A DNA stretch of 22,207 nucleotides from JAPWJZ01 sp035626855 (GTDB lineage Bacteria; Pseudomonadota; Alphaproteobacteria; Micavibrionales; UBA2020), in the NCBI GenBank assembly GCA_035626855.1, contig DASPMW010000185.1:1-22207 (forward strand). The letters run 5' to 3'. The translations under genes and the position numbers were made by a program. Below the pieces are notes generated by a model. That model was not told the DNA's origin. It saw only the letters and a program-made list of their open reading frames with translations, and searched no databases. This document shows positions 15,360-22,207 of the stretch, in pieces (position 1 is the first letter of the stretch; each line of letters starts with the position of its first letter).

Positions 15360-15974
15360 TTAGACCTTTCCTTCCGCCTCGAGCCGGCGGATATTTTTCC
15401 AGGCTTCGATGAAGTATTCCACGCCGGACCAGACCGTCAGCACCATGGCGAATAAAAACCCGTAGCGGCCGATCTCCTCCGCATAGGGGACGAGGTCGGG
15501 GCCATAGGGTCCCGCGATAAGGAACCCGATGAACAGCATCTGGATGGTCAGCTTCCATTTCGCCGTCCAGTTCACGCCGATAACCACATTGTAATAGGCC
15601 ATGAATTCGCGGACGCCGGAAATAAGGATTTCGCGAAGGAAGATAACGATAGCGGGCACGATCCACCAGCCGGTCAGCTGCTGGAAGGCGAGCAGGCACA
15701 TCAGCGCGACGCCGACGAGCATTTTGTCAGACGAGCTGTCGAGAAACTTGCCCAGCAAGGTTTCCTGCTTAAGCCACCTTGCGATGCGGCCGTCAAGAAA
15801 GTCCGAGAGACCGGCAAGGGTGAACAGCGCGACATTGAGCCAGGCCGGCCAGGAGATATGTTCCGCACGCCAATTGTAATCGCACCAGAAAAGCAGCACC
15901 ATCACCGGAATATAGGCGAGGCGGAAATAGCACAGCATATTCGGGATGCTGAAAATGCCTTTCGGTAACGCCAT
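15360..15974 (-). CDS. pgsA: CDP-diacylglycerol--glycerol-3-phosphate 3-phosphatidyltransferase
   Basis: This inner-membrane enzyme makes phosphatidylglycerol phosphate from CDP-diacylglycerol and glycerol-3-phosphate, the committed step to phosphatidylglycerol and cardiolipin. The CDP-alcohol phosphotransferase signature is perfect: Asp58-x2-Asp61-Gly62-x2-Ala65-Arg66-x8-Gly75-x3-Asp79-x3-Asp83, in SDFLDGRIAR and GKFLDSSSD. The protein of 204 aa has the usual membrane helices, with the motif between the first two. The ATG lies 5 nt after the uvrC stop and has no strong ribosome binding site of its own, so translation is probably coupled to uvrC. The uvrC-pgsA order is common in proteobacteria. 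Confusion with phosphatidylserine synthase is unlikely given the length and the N-terminal IPNMLCYFRL motif. Confidence 0.94.
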   Translation of the reverse strand: MALPKGIFSIPNMLCYFRLAYIPVMVLLFWCDYNWRAEHISWPAWLNVALFTLAGLSDFLDGRIARWLKQETLLGKFLDSSSDKMLVGVALMCLLAFQQLTGWWIVPAIVIFLREILISGVREFMAYYNVVIGVNWTAKWKLTIQMLFIGFLIAGPYGPDLVPYAEEIGRYGFLFAMVLTVWSGVEYFIEAWKNIRRLEAEGKV

Positions 15975-15979
15975 TATTT

Positions 15980-17830
15980 CTATTCTGCTTTCTCGTGAAA
16001 GAAACCGTAGATTTTTTCCGCCACAGCCTTGCTGATACCGGCCACCTTTTGTAAATCAGCCACGCCTGCCTGCGCAACTGCTTTTGCCGAGCCGAAGTGC
16101 AAAAGCAGTGCTTTCTTGCGTTTGCCGCCGATTCCGGGGATAGCGTCGAGCGGGTTCTCGCCGATCGCCTTGGACCGCCGGGCGCGGTGGGTGGTAATGG
16201 CGAATCGGTGGGCTTCGTCGCGGATGCGCTGCATGAAATAATGGACTGCATCGCCTTGATTGAGCGTGATTGGCTCTTTGCCTTCCATGAAGTAGCGTTC
16301 CCGGCCGGCGTTGCGGTCGGGCCCCTTGGCGATCGAGACAACCGGGACGTCATCAATCCCAAGCTCACGCATTACGGTCAGCGTCGCGGTTAGCTGCCCT
16401 TGTCCACCGTCTATCACCAGCAGGTCGGGCCATACGCCTTCCGCGCCGTCCTTCAGCAACCCCTGGAAGCGGCGTGTCAGCACTTCCTTCATCATCGCGT
16501 AGTCATCGCCTGGCGCAACCGGCCCCCGGATGTTGAACTTGCGGTACGAGTTTTTAACCCAGCCTTCGGCAGATGCGACAATCATGGCGCCGACGGCGTG
16601 GCTTCCCGAGATGTGGCTGTTGTCAAACACCTCGATGCGCTCAGGCGGGCCCTCAAGCCCGAATACCTCGGCCAGCCGGTTGAAGATTTCCGCTTGGGAC
16701 GCCTCGACCGCCATGCGGCGCGCCAGCGCCTCGCGCGCGTTTTTCGCGGCCATGTCGATAATCTCCTTTTTTGGCCCGCGCGTGGGGTTCTGGATCGTCA
16801 CTTTCGATCCCGCCTTCATCCGCAGCGCCTCCTCCATTACCATGAGGTCAGAGAGGTCGTGATTGACGTAGATTTCCTTTGGCACCGGTTTGTTCGTGTA
16901 GAACTGTGCGAGAAAGGCAAACAAGATGTCGCCCGGGGTTTCCTCAGCGTCATGTCGCGGGAAATAGGAACGGTTGCCGTAGTTCTGGCCGGACCGAAAG
17001 AAAAAGACCTGTATGCAGGTCTCCCCTTTGTCCTGATGGATGACATGAAAGTCCGCGCTCTCGATGCCCTCGATGTTGATGGTCTGATGACGCTGGATGC
17101 TTGTGAGGATACGGATGCGGTCGCGGAACAGGGCGGCCGCTTCGAAATCCATCTCTTCGCTCGCGCGCTGCATGGCAGAAACGAACTGGTCCTGAATGTC
17201 GCGGCTTTTGCCGCTCAGAAAGGCCCGGGCCAGTTCGACCTGCAATTGGTACTGCTCCCTGCTGACCTTTCCGACGCAGGGCGCGGAACACCGCTTGATC
17301 TGGAATTGCAGGCAGGGCCGCGTCCGTCCGGAAAATATGCTGTCCGAACAGGTGCGCAGCTGGAATGCGCGTTGGAGTACTTCCAGCGACTCATTGACGG
17401 CATATCCGGACGCATACGGCCCGAAATACTCGCCTACCTCATCCTTAGCCCCTCGATGCTTGGAAAGTTGCGGGAAGTCATGGCCGCCCGTGATCTGGAT
17501 AAAGGGAAAGGATTTATCGTCGCGGAGGAGGATGTTGTAGCGGGGCTTCAGCTTCTTGATGAGGTTCGCCTCGAGCAGCAGCGCCTCTGCTTCCGTATGC
17601 GTGGTGGTGAATTCCATGCTCGCGGTCGCCGCGATCATCCGTTGCAGGCGTATGGGGTGTTTCTGCGGCGTGGTATAGGCCATCACGCGCTTTTTCAGGC
17701 TCTTGGCCTTGCCGACATACAAAGCCTCCCCGGCGGCGTTCATCATGCGATACACGCCGGGCATTCCTGGGAGCGTCTTCACGAATTCCAGGATGGTTTC
17801 ATGGCCTTTTTTTCGGGTCTGCTCGTTCAT
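15980..17830 (-). CDS. uvrC: excinuclease ABC subunit UvrC
   Basis: UvrC makes both incisions around DNA lesions marked by UvrA and UvrB in nucleotide excision repair. The 616-aa protein has the full domain order. The N-terminal GIY-YIG nuclease carries PGVY at 24-27 and ALYVGKAKSLKKR at 36-48. The UvrB-binding UVR helix pair is near 210-241, with MDFEAAALFRDRI. The RNase H-like endonuclease domain starts near 400 with EVFDNSHISG and LLVIDGGQGQL around 470. Two helix-hairpin-helix motifs, with IPGIGGKRKKALL and VAGISKAVAEKI, end the chain at about 565-612. A Cys cluster at about 175-185, CLQFQIKRCSAPC, is the usual potential metal site. The ATG at 17830 (MNEQTRKKG) lacks a close ribosome binding site; GGAGG lies 23 nt upstream. 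It is the first gene of uvrC-pgsA. Confidence 0.97.
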   Translation of the reverse strand: MNEQTRKKGHETILEFVKTLPGMPGVYRMMNAAGEALYVGKAKSLKKRVMAYTTPQKHPIRLQRMIAATASMEFTTTHTEAEALLLEANLIKKLKPRYNILLRDDKSFPFIQITGGHDFPQLSKHRGAKDEVGEYFGPYASGYAVNESLEVLQRAFQLRTCSDSIFSGRTRPCLQFQIKRCSAPCVGKVSREQYQLQVELARAFLSGKSRDIQDQFVSAMQRASEEMDFEAAALFRDRIRILTSIQRHQTINIEGIESADFHVIHQDKGETCIQVFFFRSGQNYGNRSYFPRHDAEETPGDILFAFLAQFYTNKPVPKEIYVNHDLSDLMVMEEALRMKAGSKVTIQNPTRGPKKEIIDMAAKNAREALARRMAVEASQAEIFNRLAEVFGLEGPPERIEVFDNSHISGSHAVGAMIVASAEGWVKNSYRKFNIRGPVAPGDDYAMMKEVLTRRFQGLLKDGAEGVWPDLLVIDGGQGQLTATLTVMRELGIDDVPVVSIAKGPDRNAGRERYFMEGKEPITLNQGDAVHYFMQRIRDEAHRFAITTHRARRSKAIGENPLDAIPGIGGKRKKALLLHFGSAKAVAQAGVADLQKVAGISKAVAEKIYGFFHEKAE

Positions 17831-17937
17831 TGTTGAATAATATAGTGTTTTCGCCTCCGTTCGGGGAGGGGCCTGTAACCCCTTGAAATTCCAATAAAAG
17901 CCGCGCCGCGCAAAACTACGCCAAAATCACCCATTTC

Positions 17938-17966
17938 TTGACGCAAATACGCACGAAACGTATCGT
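17938..17966 (+). promoter_or_regulatory. sigma70-type promoter of tRNA-Leu
   Basis: TTGACG (17938-17943) and TATCGT (17961-17966) are separated by exactly 17 nt. A GC-rich discriminator AGCGCGG follows, which is typical of stable-RNA promoters under growth-rate and stringent control. The expected start near 17973 leaves a leader of about 8 nt before the mature tRNA. Confidence 0.75.
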
Positions 17967-17980
17967 AGCGCGGTATTAGC

Positions 17981-18066
17981 GCAGGCGTGGCGGAACGGTA
18001 TACGCAGCGGACTTAAAATCCGCAGGGAGCAATCCCGTGGGGGTTCAAGTCCCCCCGCCTGCACCA
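17981..18066 (+). tRNA. tRNA-Leu (UAA anticodon)
   Basis: The 86-nt gene encodes its own CCA end (18064-18066). The acceptor stem GCAGGCG pairs fully with CGCCTGC. The anticodon stem GCGGA/TCCGC holds the loop CTTAAAA, with anticodon TAA at 18014-18016, which reads Leu codon UUA and by wobble UUG. A long variable arm (GGGA-GCAA-TCCC) identifies class II tRNA. The T-stem GGGGG/CCCCC encloses TTCAAGT. Confidence 0.98.
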
Positions 18067-18172
18067 ATTCCATAATGGCAGAAGCCTATCGGTGGACGGG
18101 ATTTGACCCTTCCCGGGGAACTCAGGTCGGGGTTTGCCGTTAAATTAAGCACGGCGAAATCCGAGAGGGCTC
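18067..18172 (+). other. intergenic region after tRNA-Leu
   Basis: No gene is seen here. A small inverted repeat GCCGT/ACGGC (18136-18140 and 18151-18155) with a 10-nt AT-rich loop lies just before the 101-aa gene, and may mark a regulatory site. No intrinsic terminator for the tRNA is visible. Confidence 0.35.
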
Positions 18173-18478
18173 ATGAGCAAATCCGCAGAAGTTGTCAGCA
18201 TCCCGACGCAGGTCCTGCACCGCGAAGGCGAGTCGCAAAAAAACCGCATTCTTGGCGAGGTGATGGAGGCGCTCTACGAAAACCTGCCGACGCATGTGCA
18301 GGGCTCTTCCGATTTCCGCCTGTCCGACGGCACGCGCTGCTGGGTGCGCAAGCGCGGCGGCCCGCGTCAGAAGGGCGAAGAGGGACTTTGCTACCAGTTT
18401 GAAGTCATTTTTTCCGACGGGGCTCTTGCCAGCCTGGAATTTAATGTGCGCTGCAGTGGCTGGAATCGCGGCGACTGA
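18173..18478 (+). CDS. hypothetical protein, 101 aa, upstream of host-attachment protein
   Basis: A small basic soluble protein without signal peptide. The ATG (MSKSAEVVSIPTQ) follows a GAGAGGG stretch at short spacing. The chain has a helical N-terminal half (about 23-40, NRILGEVMEALYENLP) and a beta-rich C-terminal half with RLSDGTRCWVRKRGG and FEVIFSDGALASLEFNVR. I do not recognise the family. It lies 21 nt before the host-attachment gene on the same strand, so the two are probably one operon. A DNA- or RNA-contacting role would fit the charge but is a guess. Confidence 0.7.
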   Translation: MSKSAEVVSIPTQVLHREGESQKNRILGEVMEALYENLPTHVQGSSDFRLSDGTRCWVRKRGGPRQKGEEGLCYQFEVIFSDGALASLEFNVRCSGWNRGD

Positions 18479-18499
18479 ACACCAACATAAAGGTTTCCG

Positions 18500-18979
18500 A
18501 TGATTTTTGAATCAACGCCCCTGCGTCCTGACCCGATTCCCGAACGACCGAACTGGATCCTTATCGCCGGCGATTGCACGGCGCGGGTATTTTACCGACG
18601 CGGCGAAGCGCTCGTTTTCGTCAAGGAAGTTTTTTCCCGCAAATCGACATCGGAAGATATCAGGCCCGTAACCAACCCCGTGGTCACGGGCGGCGACGGC
18701 CGGCGCTACCGCATCGTAAATTCCAAGGCGAATGCGCGGCGGGATGCGGCCGTGTTCTGCAAGGAGCTCGCTGCATATCTGGAGCGTGCAGCACAGCAGG
18801 AATTCGACCGGCTGGTGCTGGTCGCGGGGCCCGAGGTCCTGATCTGGCTCAAGGCGTCCATATCGCCACAGGTGCAGGAACGGCTTCTGGCTGATATCGC
18901 CATCGACATGACGAGCTTCAGCGGACGGGAACTTGAAAAACAGGTCGCGGCCGTTCTTCCGCGCGAAGATCAGGGCTGA
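18500..18979 (+). CDS. host attachment (Host_attach) family protein
   Basis: This 159-aa protein resembles the family named 'protein required for attachment to host cells', first described in Agrobacterium and widespread in proteobacteria. Family features seen are the N-terminal WILIAGDCTARVFYRRGEAL at about 19-38, a central cluster around AAYLERAAQQEFDRLVLVAGPEVLIWLKA, and a C-terminal DIAIDMTSFSGRELEKQV. The fold is related to the eRF1/Dom34 central domain; the molecular activity is unknown and a real role in host contact is not shown. AAAGG lies 6 nt before the ATG. It is the second gene of the pair with the 101-aa protein. The last 10 nt overlap the 3' end of the hybrid kinase gene on the other strand, including both stop codons. 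Confidence 0.82.
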   Translation: MIFESTPLRPDPIPERPNWILIAGDCTARVFYRRGEALVFVKEVFSRKSTSEDIRPVTNPVVTGGDGRRYRIVNSKANARRDAAVFCKELAAYLERAAQQEFDRLVLVAGPEVLIWLKASISPQVQERLLADIAIDMTSFSGRELEKQVAAVLPREDQG

Positions 18980-20703
18980 CGTTCGCGGTCCAGCTGCTCG
19001 GCAAGTTTTAACTGCAATTCGGCCGGATCGAACGGCTTGGAAACATGCGCGTCCATGCCGGCATCGGCGCAGCGTTCCCTGTCTTCCGGCAGTACATGGG
19101 CGGTCATGGCGATGATCGGCACGCGGCGTGCCTTGCGTCTTTCCTCGGCAGCACGGATGCGTTGTGCGGTTTCATATCCGTCCATTTCGGGCATCTGGAC
19201 ATCGAGCAGAACGAGAGAGTATTCCTTGCGCTCGAGCTGCAGGATCGCCTCCCGGCCCGACTGGCACACGTCGTAATCAAAGCCGAATTCGTCGAAATAA
19301 GCGGTCGCCACCAGGATATTCGCCGGGTTGTCCTCCACCAGCAGGAGCCGGTGGCGCTCCCCGCCGTCGTTGAGCAGGCACTGGTTCACATTAACAGGCC
19401 TGAGTTCCGGCCGTGACGCGCAGCTGTCGAGCGGGATATTGACGAAGAACACCGATCCCTCGCCCAGCTCGCTCGTCACGCCGATCTCGCCGCCCATGGC
19501 CTCGACCAGCCGCCGGCAGATGGCAAGGCCAAGCCCCGCGCCGCCGAACTTCCGCGCGGTCGACGGGTCGCCTTGCGTGAAAGCCTCGAATATCCGTTCG
19601 CGCTTCGCTTGCGAAATGCCGATGCCGGTATCGATCACCGACAGCTCGAGGTTATACCTTTTCCCGCCGATGGGCGCGCCGGTCGCGCGGACCACGATGG
19701 CGCCTCCCGCCGCAAATTTGACAGCGTTTGAAACAAGGTTAAGCAATATCTGCCGCAGCCGGTAGGCGTCTCCCAGAAATATTTCCGGCAGGGAGGGATC
19801 GTATTCAATTTCGATGGCGGAACGGCTGTGATCCGGGGCGACACAGGCGATTCCGACCGCTTCCGTCACGACCGCGCGCAGGTCGAGGGGGCGGTATTCC
19901 AGCTCCAGCGTGCCGCTTTCGACGCGCGAGAAATCCAGGATTTCATTCACGAGAGAGAGGAGTGCGCCAGCGCTGCTTTTCAGGGTCGCCACGAACTGAG
20001 CCTGCTTCTCGTCGAGCGCGGAGCGGGACAGGAGGTCGCTGATGCCGACAACGGAATTGAGCGGGGTGCGGATCTCGTGGCTCATCGTCGCGAGAAATTG
20101 CGTCTTGGCGCGGTTGGCCGAGAGCGCGACGTTATGCGCTGCGGTCAGGCGCTGTTCCAGACGCTTCATCAGCGTGACGTCCGCAAGCGTGATGCGGCAG
20201 ACGCGGGCATCCCTGTCGGTCTGGCTGCTGACCTGCAGCGCGGTTGCGTCGTCGTTCGCCGTGCGCAACTGGCAGATCTGGCGCGCGCCCGAGCGGAACA
20301 CTGCGGCCTTGTGCTTGTCGAAATCATCCCATGTTTCGGGCGCCAGGTATTCGGCGAAGCGCCGGCCAATAAGCCGCTCGCGCTCCTCGCCGAGCAGGAA
20401 GCCCGCCATGATATTGGCTTCGAGAACGACGCCATTCCTGTCGATGGACAGATATCCCATCGGCGCGTGGTCGTAGAGCTCGCGGTAGCGTTTATTGGAC
20501 TGCTCGAGCTCGTCCTGCGCCTGACGCAGGGCTTCGTTCTGCATTTCCAGCTCGATCTGGTAAACCTGCAGTTCGTGGATCAATTCCTGCACATCGCCAA
20601 CCGGCAATGCGGCGACGTCCTGACGGCTTGTTTTCAGGAGCTCTTCGGCGGCGCGCCGCAGCTTGGCGATCTTGACGGTTTCGGAACGCGGGTGCGGAGT
20701 CAT
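18970..20703 (-). CDS. soluble PAS-histidine kinase-receiver hybrid sensor
   Basis: A 577-aa cytoplasmic signalling protein with no membrane segment. Domains in order are an N-terminal coiled coil (about 10-70, rich in Glu/Gln), a PAS domain (about 70-180), the dimerisation/phosphoacceptor domain with His209 in FLATMSHEIRTPLN, and the HATPase domain with the N-box Asn326, DTGIG at 358-362 and GGAGLGLAI at 387-395. A receiver domain at about 452-572 has acidic residues Glu457 and Asp458, phosphoacceptor Asp501 in LLLDVQMPEMDG, Thr534 and Lys556. All catalytic residues look intact. The ATG overlaps the stop of the upstream CheB/CheR-PAS-GAF gene by 4 nt, so that sensor probably feeds this kinase. 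No output domain follows the receiver, so an Hpt partner or response regulator elsewhere is expected. It converges on and overlaps the host-attachment gene. Confidence 0.92.
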   Translation of the reverse strand: MTPHPRSETVKIAKLRRAAEELLKTSRQDVAALPVGDVQELIHELQVYQIELEMQNEALRQAQDELEQSNKRYRELYDHAPMGYLSIDRNGVVLEANIMAGFLLGEERERLIGRRFAEYLAPETWDDFDKHKAAVFRSGARQICQLRTANDDATALQVSSQTDRDARVCRITLADVTLMKRLEQRLTAAHNVALSANRAKTQFLATMSHEIRTPLNSVVGISDLLSRSALDEKQAQFVATLKSSAGALLSLVNEILDFSRVESGTLELEYRPLDLRAVVTEAVGIACVAPDHSRSAIEIEYDPSLPEIFLGDAYRLRQILLNLVSNAVKFAAGGAIVVRATGAPIGGKRYNLELSVIDTGIGISQAKRERIFEAFTQGDPSTARKFGGAGLGLAICRRLVEAMGGEIGVTSELGEGSVFFVNIPLDSCASRPELRPVNVNQCLLNDGGERHRLLLVEDNPANILVATAYFDEFGFDYDVCQSGREAILQLERKEYSLVLLDVQMPEMDGYETAQRIRAAEERRKARRVPIIAMTAHVLPEDRERCADAGMDAHVSKPFDPAELQLKLAEQLDRERQP

Positions 20704-22207
20704 ACGGCCTCCACCTGCGCGCGGCTGAGCGCAATGGACATCAGCGGCACGGCCTGGTTCACAAGCGCTTCCTCCATCGGGGAGGGGCGATGCGCCTGGT
20801 GGTAGTATATCGTGAAGACGCCGACGACCTTGTTGTCCTCGGTATGAATCGGCTGCGACCAGGCCGCGCGTATGTTATAGCGCAACGCAAGCGCCGTGAA
20901 TTCATCGGGCGGGGTTTGCGAGGCTATATCGGGGTCGAGGATATGGCGCCGCTCGATCAGCGCACGCACGCAAGGCGCGCCCGACGCCGGGGAAATGTCG
21001 ATTCCGTCCAGGACGTCGTTGAAAGGCTTCGGCAAGGTCGGCGCCGAGCAATGGCGCAGCTTGTCCCCCTCGACATTCGAGACGGAGCACCAGATGCCGG
21101 GCGTCTGGCCTTCGATGGTCAGCAGGATTTCGTCGAGCGTTTCCCTGAGCGGCGCGCGCCGGATGGCGATCATCGACAGTGCCTTGATGTTGGCTGCCAG
21201 CAGGATCTCGGTGCGCTTCAGCCGCGTGATCTCGACGAAAGTGACGGCTAGGCCGTCAATCACGTTCTCGGTCGTGCGATACGGCATGATCCGCATCAGG
21301 TACCAGGACCAGTCTTGAAGCCGGACTTCAAGTTCCTTGTAGACGAGCGTCTGGAGCACTTCCGCCGCATCCGCGACAAGGTTGTTATAGTCCAGCTGGG
21401 TCGCGATATCGCCGACCGGCCGGCCGACATCCGAGGGGATAAGGTTGATGATCTTCTTCGCCTGGTGCGTGAAGCGCTTGATGTTGAGGTCGTTGTCGAG
21501 ATACAGCGTCGCAATGCCGGTATTGTTCAGCAGGTTCCTCATGTCGTCATTGGCGGAGGCAAGGTCGCCGACCTTGCTTTCCAGCTCGTTGTTGACGGTC
21601 TGCAGCTCCTCGTTCATCGACTGCATTTCTTCCTTGGCGGTCTCCAGTTCTTCATTCGCGCTCTGCAATTCCTCATTCGTCGATTGGAGTTCTTCGTTCA
21701 CCGATTTCAGCTGCTCGTTCGCCGTCTCCAGCTCCTCGATCGAGTTCTGCAGGCTATCCTTGACGAAGCGCAGTTCCCGCTCCATTTCGCCGGACGGGCT
21801 GGTGGTGATCGTTTCAACTTGTTCCAGAAGACTCTCGTCGTCGTCCTTTTCAAAGGTGATCCAGATCAGGCCGCGCAACGCTTCCGGTTCGTCAATTTTA
21901 CTGGCGCGGATGTTGACGACGCATTTCGTGTCTTCGCTCTTGATGACGACGCCCTTGTGGTATACCTCGCTGTCTTGCGAGACGGCGCGGCGCAGGACGG
22001 CAACCAGCGGCAGTTCCAGCCCTTCGCGGGCCATGTCGAGGATGTTGAGGTTGCGATGGCCCTGACCCTGCGGCGGTTCAAGGAACTGCCCAGTGCGGCC
22101 ATGAATGAAAAAGATGTCGCCTTTCTCGTTCACGATGGCGCTCGGCGGCACATGCTGCTTGAGCAGCAGGCGCTGAGCAAGGTCGTTGATGCTCGGCGCT
22201 TTTAGAT
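20700..22207 (-). CDS. CheB/CheR-PAS type sensor with C-terminal GAF domain, partial (C-terminal part)
   Basis: The reading frame is open from the right window edge (22207); the GTG at 22151 is only an internal codon, so the N-terminal CheB and CheR domains are presumably off the window. Numbered from that GTG, residues 1-105 form a PAS-like segment with VNEKGDIFFIHGRTGQFLEP, which follows CheR in CheB-CheR-PAS proteins. Residues 122-206 form a long coiled coil with seven near-identical heptads. A second PAS domain spans about 205-310 (LLNNTGIATLYLDNDLNIKRF) and a GAF domain spans about 320-480 (GAPCVRALIE, AAWSQPI, VVGVFTIYY). Such proteins often feed histidine kinases; here the next gene, overlapping by 4 nt, is a PAS-kinase-receiver hybrid. 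The signal sensed is unknown. A kinase domain is absent because it is carried by that next gene. Confidence 0.87.
   Translation of the reverse strand, partial: LKAPSINDLAQRLLLKQHVPPSAIVNEKGDIFFIHGRTGQFLEPPQGQGHRNLNILDMAREGLELPLVAVLRRAVSQDSEVYHKGVVIKSEDTKCVVNIRASKIDEPEALRGLIWITFEKDDDESLLEQVETITTSPSGEMERELRFVKDSLQNSIEELETANEQLKSVNEELQSTNEELQSANEELETAKEEMQSMNEELQTVNNELESKVGDLASANDDMRNLLNNTGIATLYLDNDLNIKRFTHQAKKIINLIPSDVGRPVGDIATQLDYNNLVADAAEVLQTLVYKELEVRLQDWSWYLMRIMPYRTTENVIDGLAVTFVEITRLKRTEILLAANIKALSMIAIRRAPLRETLDEILLTIEGQTPGIWCSVSNVEGDKLRHCSAPTLPKPFNDVLDGIDISPASGAPCVRALIERRHILDPDIASQTPPDEFTALALRYNIRAAWSQPIHTEDNKVVGVFTIYYHQAHRPSPMEEALVNQAVPLMSIALSRAQVEAV
21576..21722 (-). repeat. seven tandem 21-bp heptad units of a coiled coil
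   Basis: The DNA encodes seven consecutive 7-residue units of pattern x-N-E-E-L-Q-S (ANEQLKS, VNEELQS, TNEELQS, ANEELET, AKEEMQS, MNEELQT, VNNELES). The pattern is conserved in CheR-PAS proteins and gives a rigid signalling helix between PAS domains. Confidence 0.9.

Noticed and set aside
16400..17836. Long open frame of about 478 codons on the + strand, opposite uvrC
   Set aside because: It is fully antisense to an intact uvrC, encodes no recognisable motifs, and its length follows from GC-rich codon use in the opposite frame.
17831..17850. TATATT/TATTAT just before uvrC as a leaderless promoter
   Set aside because: The AT-rich -10-like box is there, but no acceptable -35 lies 16-18 nt before it; the evidence is too weak.
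17981..18066. tRNA-Leu as a possible integration (att) site for a mobile island
   Set aside because: I found no second copy of the tRNA 3' end, no integrase and no abrupt change in composition in the window.
21576..21722. 21-bp tandem repeats as a CRISPR or minisatellite
   Set aside because: The repeats are in frame, lack spacers and encode the known heptads of the CheR-PAS coiled coil.

Overview
The window looks like a stretch of an alphaproteobacterial chromosome of moderately high G+C (judged by eye). Supporting signs are a Rickettsia-type long NADP-isocitrate dehydrogenase, a uvrC-pgsA operon, a yggT-folD pair, a CheB/CheR-PAS type signalling protein and a host-attachment-family protein. 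The genus cannot be fixed from sequence alone. Most genes are packed with 4-nt stop/start overlaps, and no phage, transposon or CRISPR array is visible.

Left part (2-4305, + strand): a three-gene operon of poorly characterised genes. It holds a MoxR/AAA_5-like ATPase whose 5' end lies outside the window, a 108-aa orphan protein, and a 499-aa protein built from three copies of a degenerate ankyrin-like module. Two strong hairpin terminators close it (4336-4410). This is the best candidate for an undescribed system. Next, on the - strand, come a tandem pair of cyclophilin prolyl isomerases, one secreted and one cytoplasmic (4423-5468), and an exported protein of unknown function (5541-6992).

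Middle part: yggT-folD on the + strand (7161-8372), then on the - strand icd with a small two-helix membrane protein translationally coupled behind it (8532-10231). Divergent from icd is a + strand run: deoA and cdd (pyrimidine nucleoside salvage), a DMT/EamA transporter, and a two-gene split form of the fused membrane-spermidine synthase-like protein. The split falls at the boundary of an internal duplication. On the - strand follow uvrC-pgsA (nucleotide excision repair and phosphatidylglycerol synthesis).

Right part: a tRNA-Leu(UAA) with its own sigma70-like promoter; a + strand pair made of an orphan 101-aa protein and a host-attachment-family protein; and a - strand signalling operon. The operon runs from a CheB/CheR-PAS-GAF type sensor (cut by the right edge) into a soluble PAS histidine kinase-receiver hybrid, with a 4-nt overlap. 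The hybrid kinase gene overlaps the 3' end of the host-attachment gene tail to tail by 10 bp.
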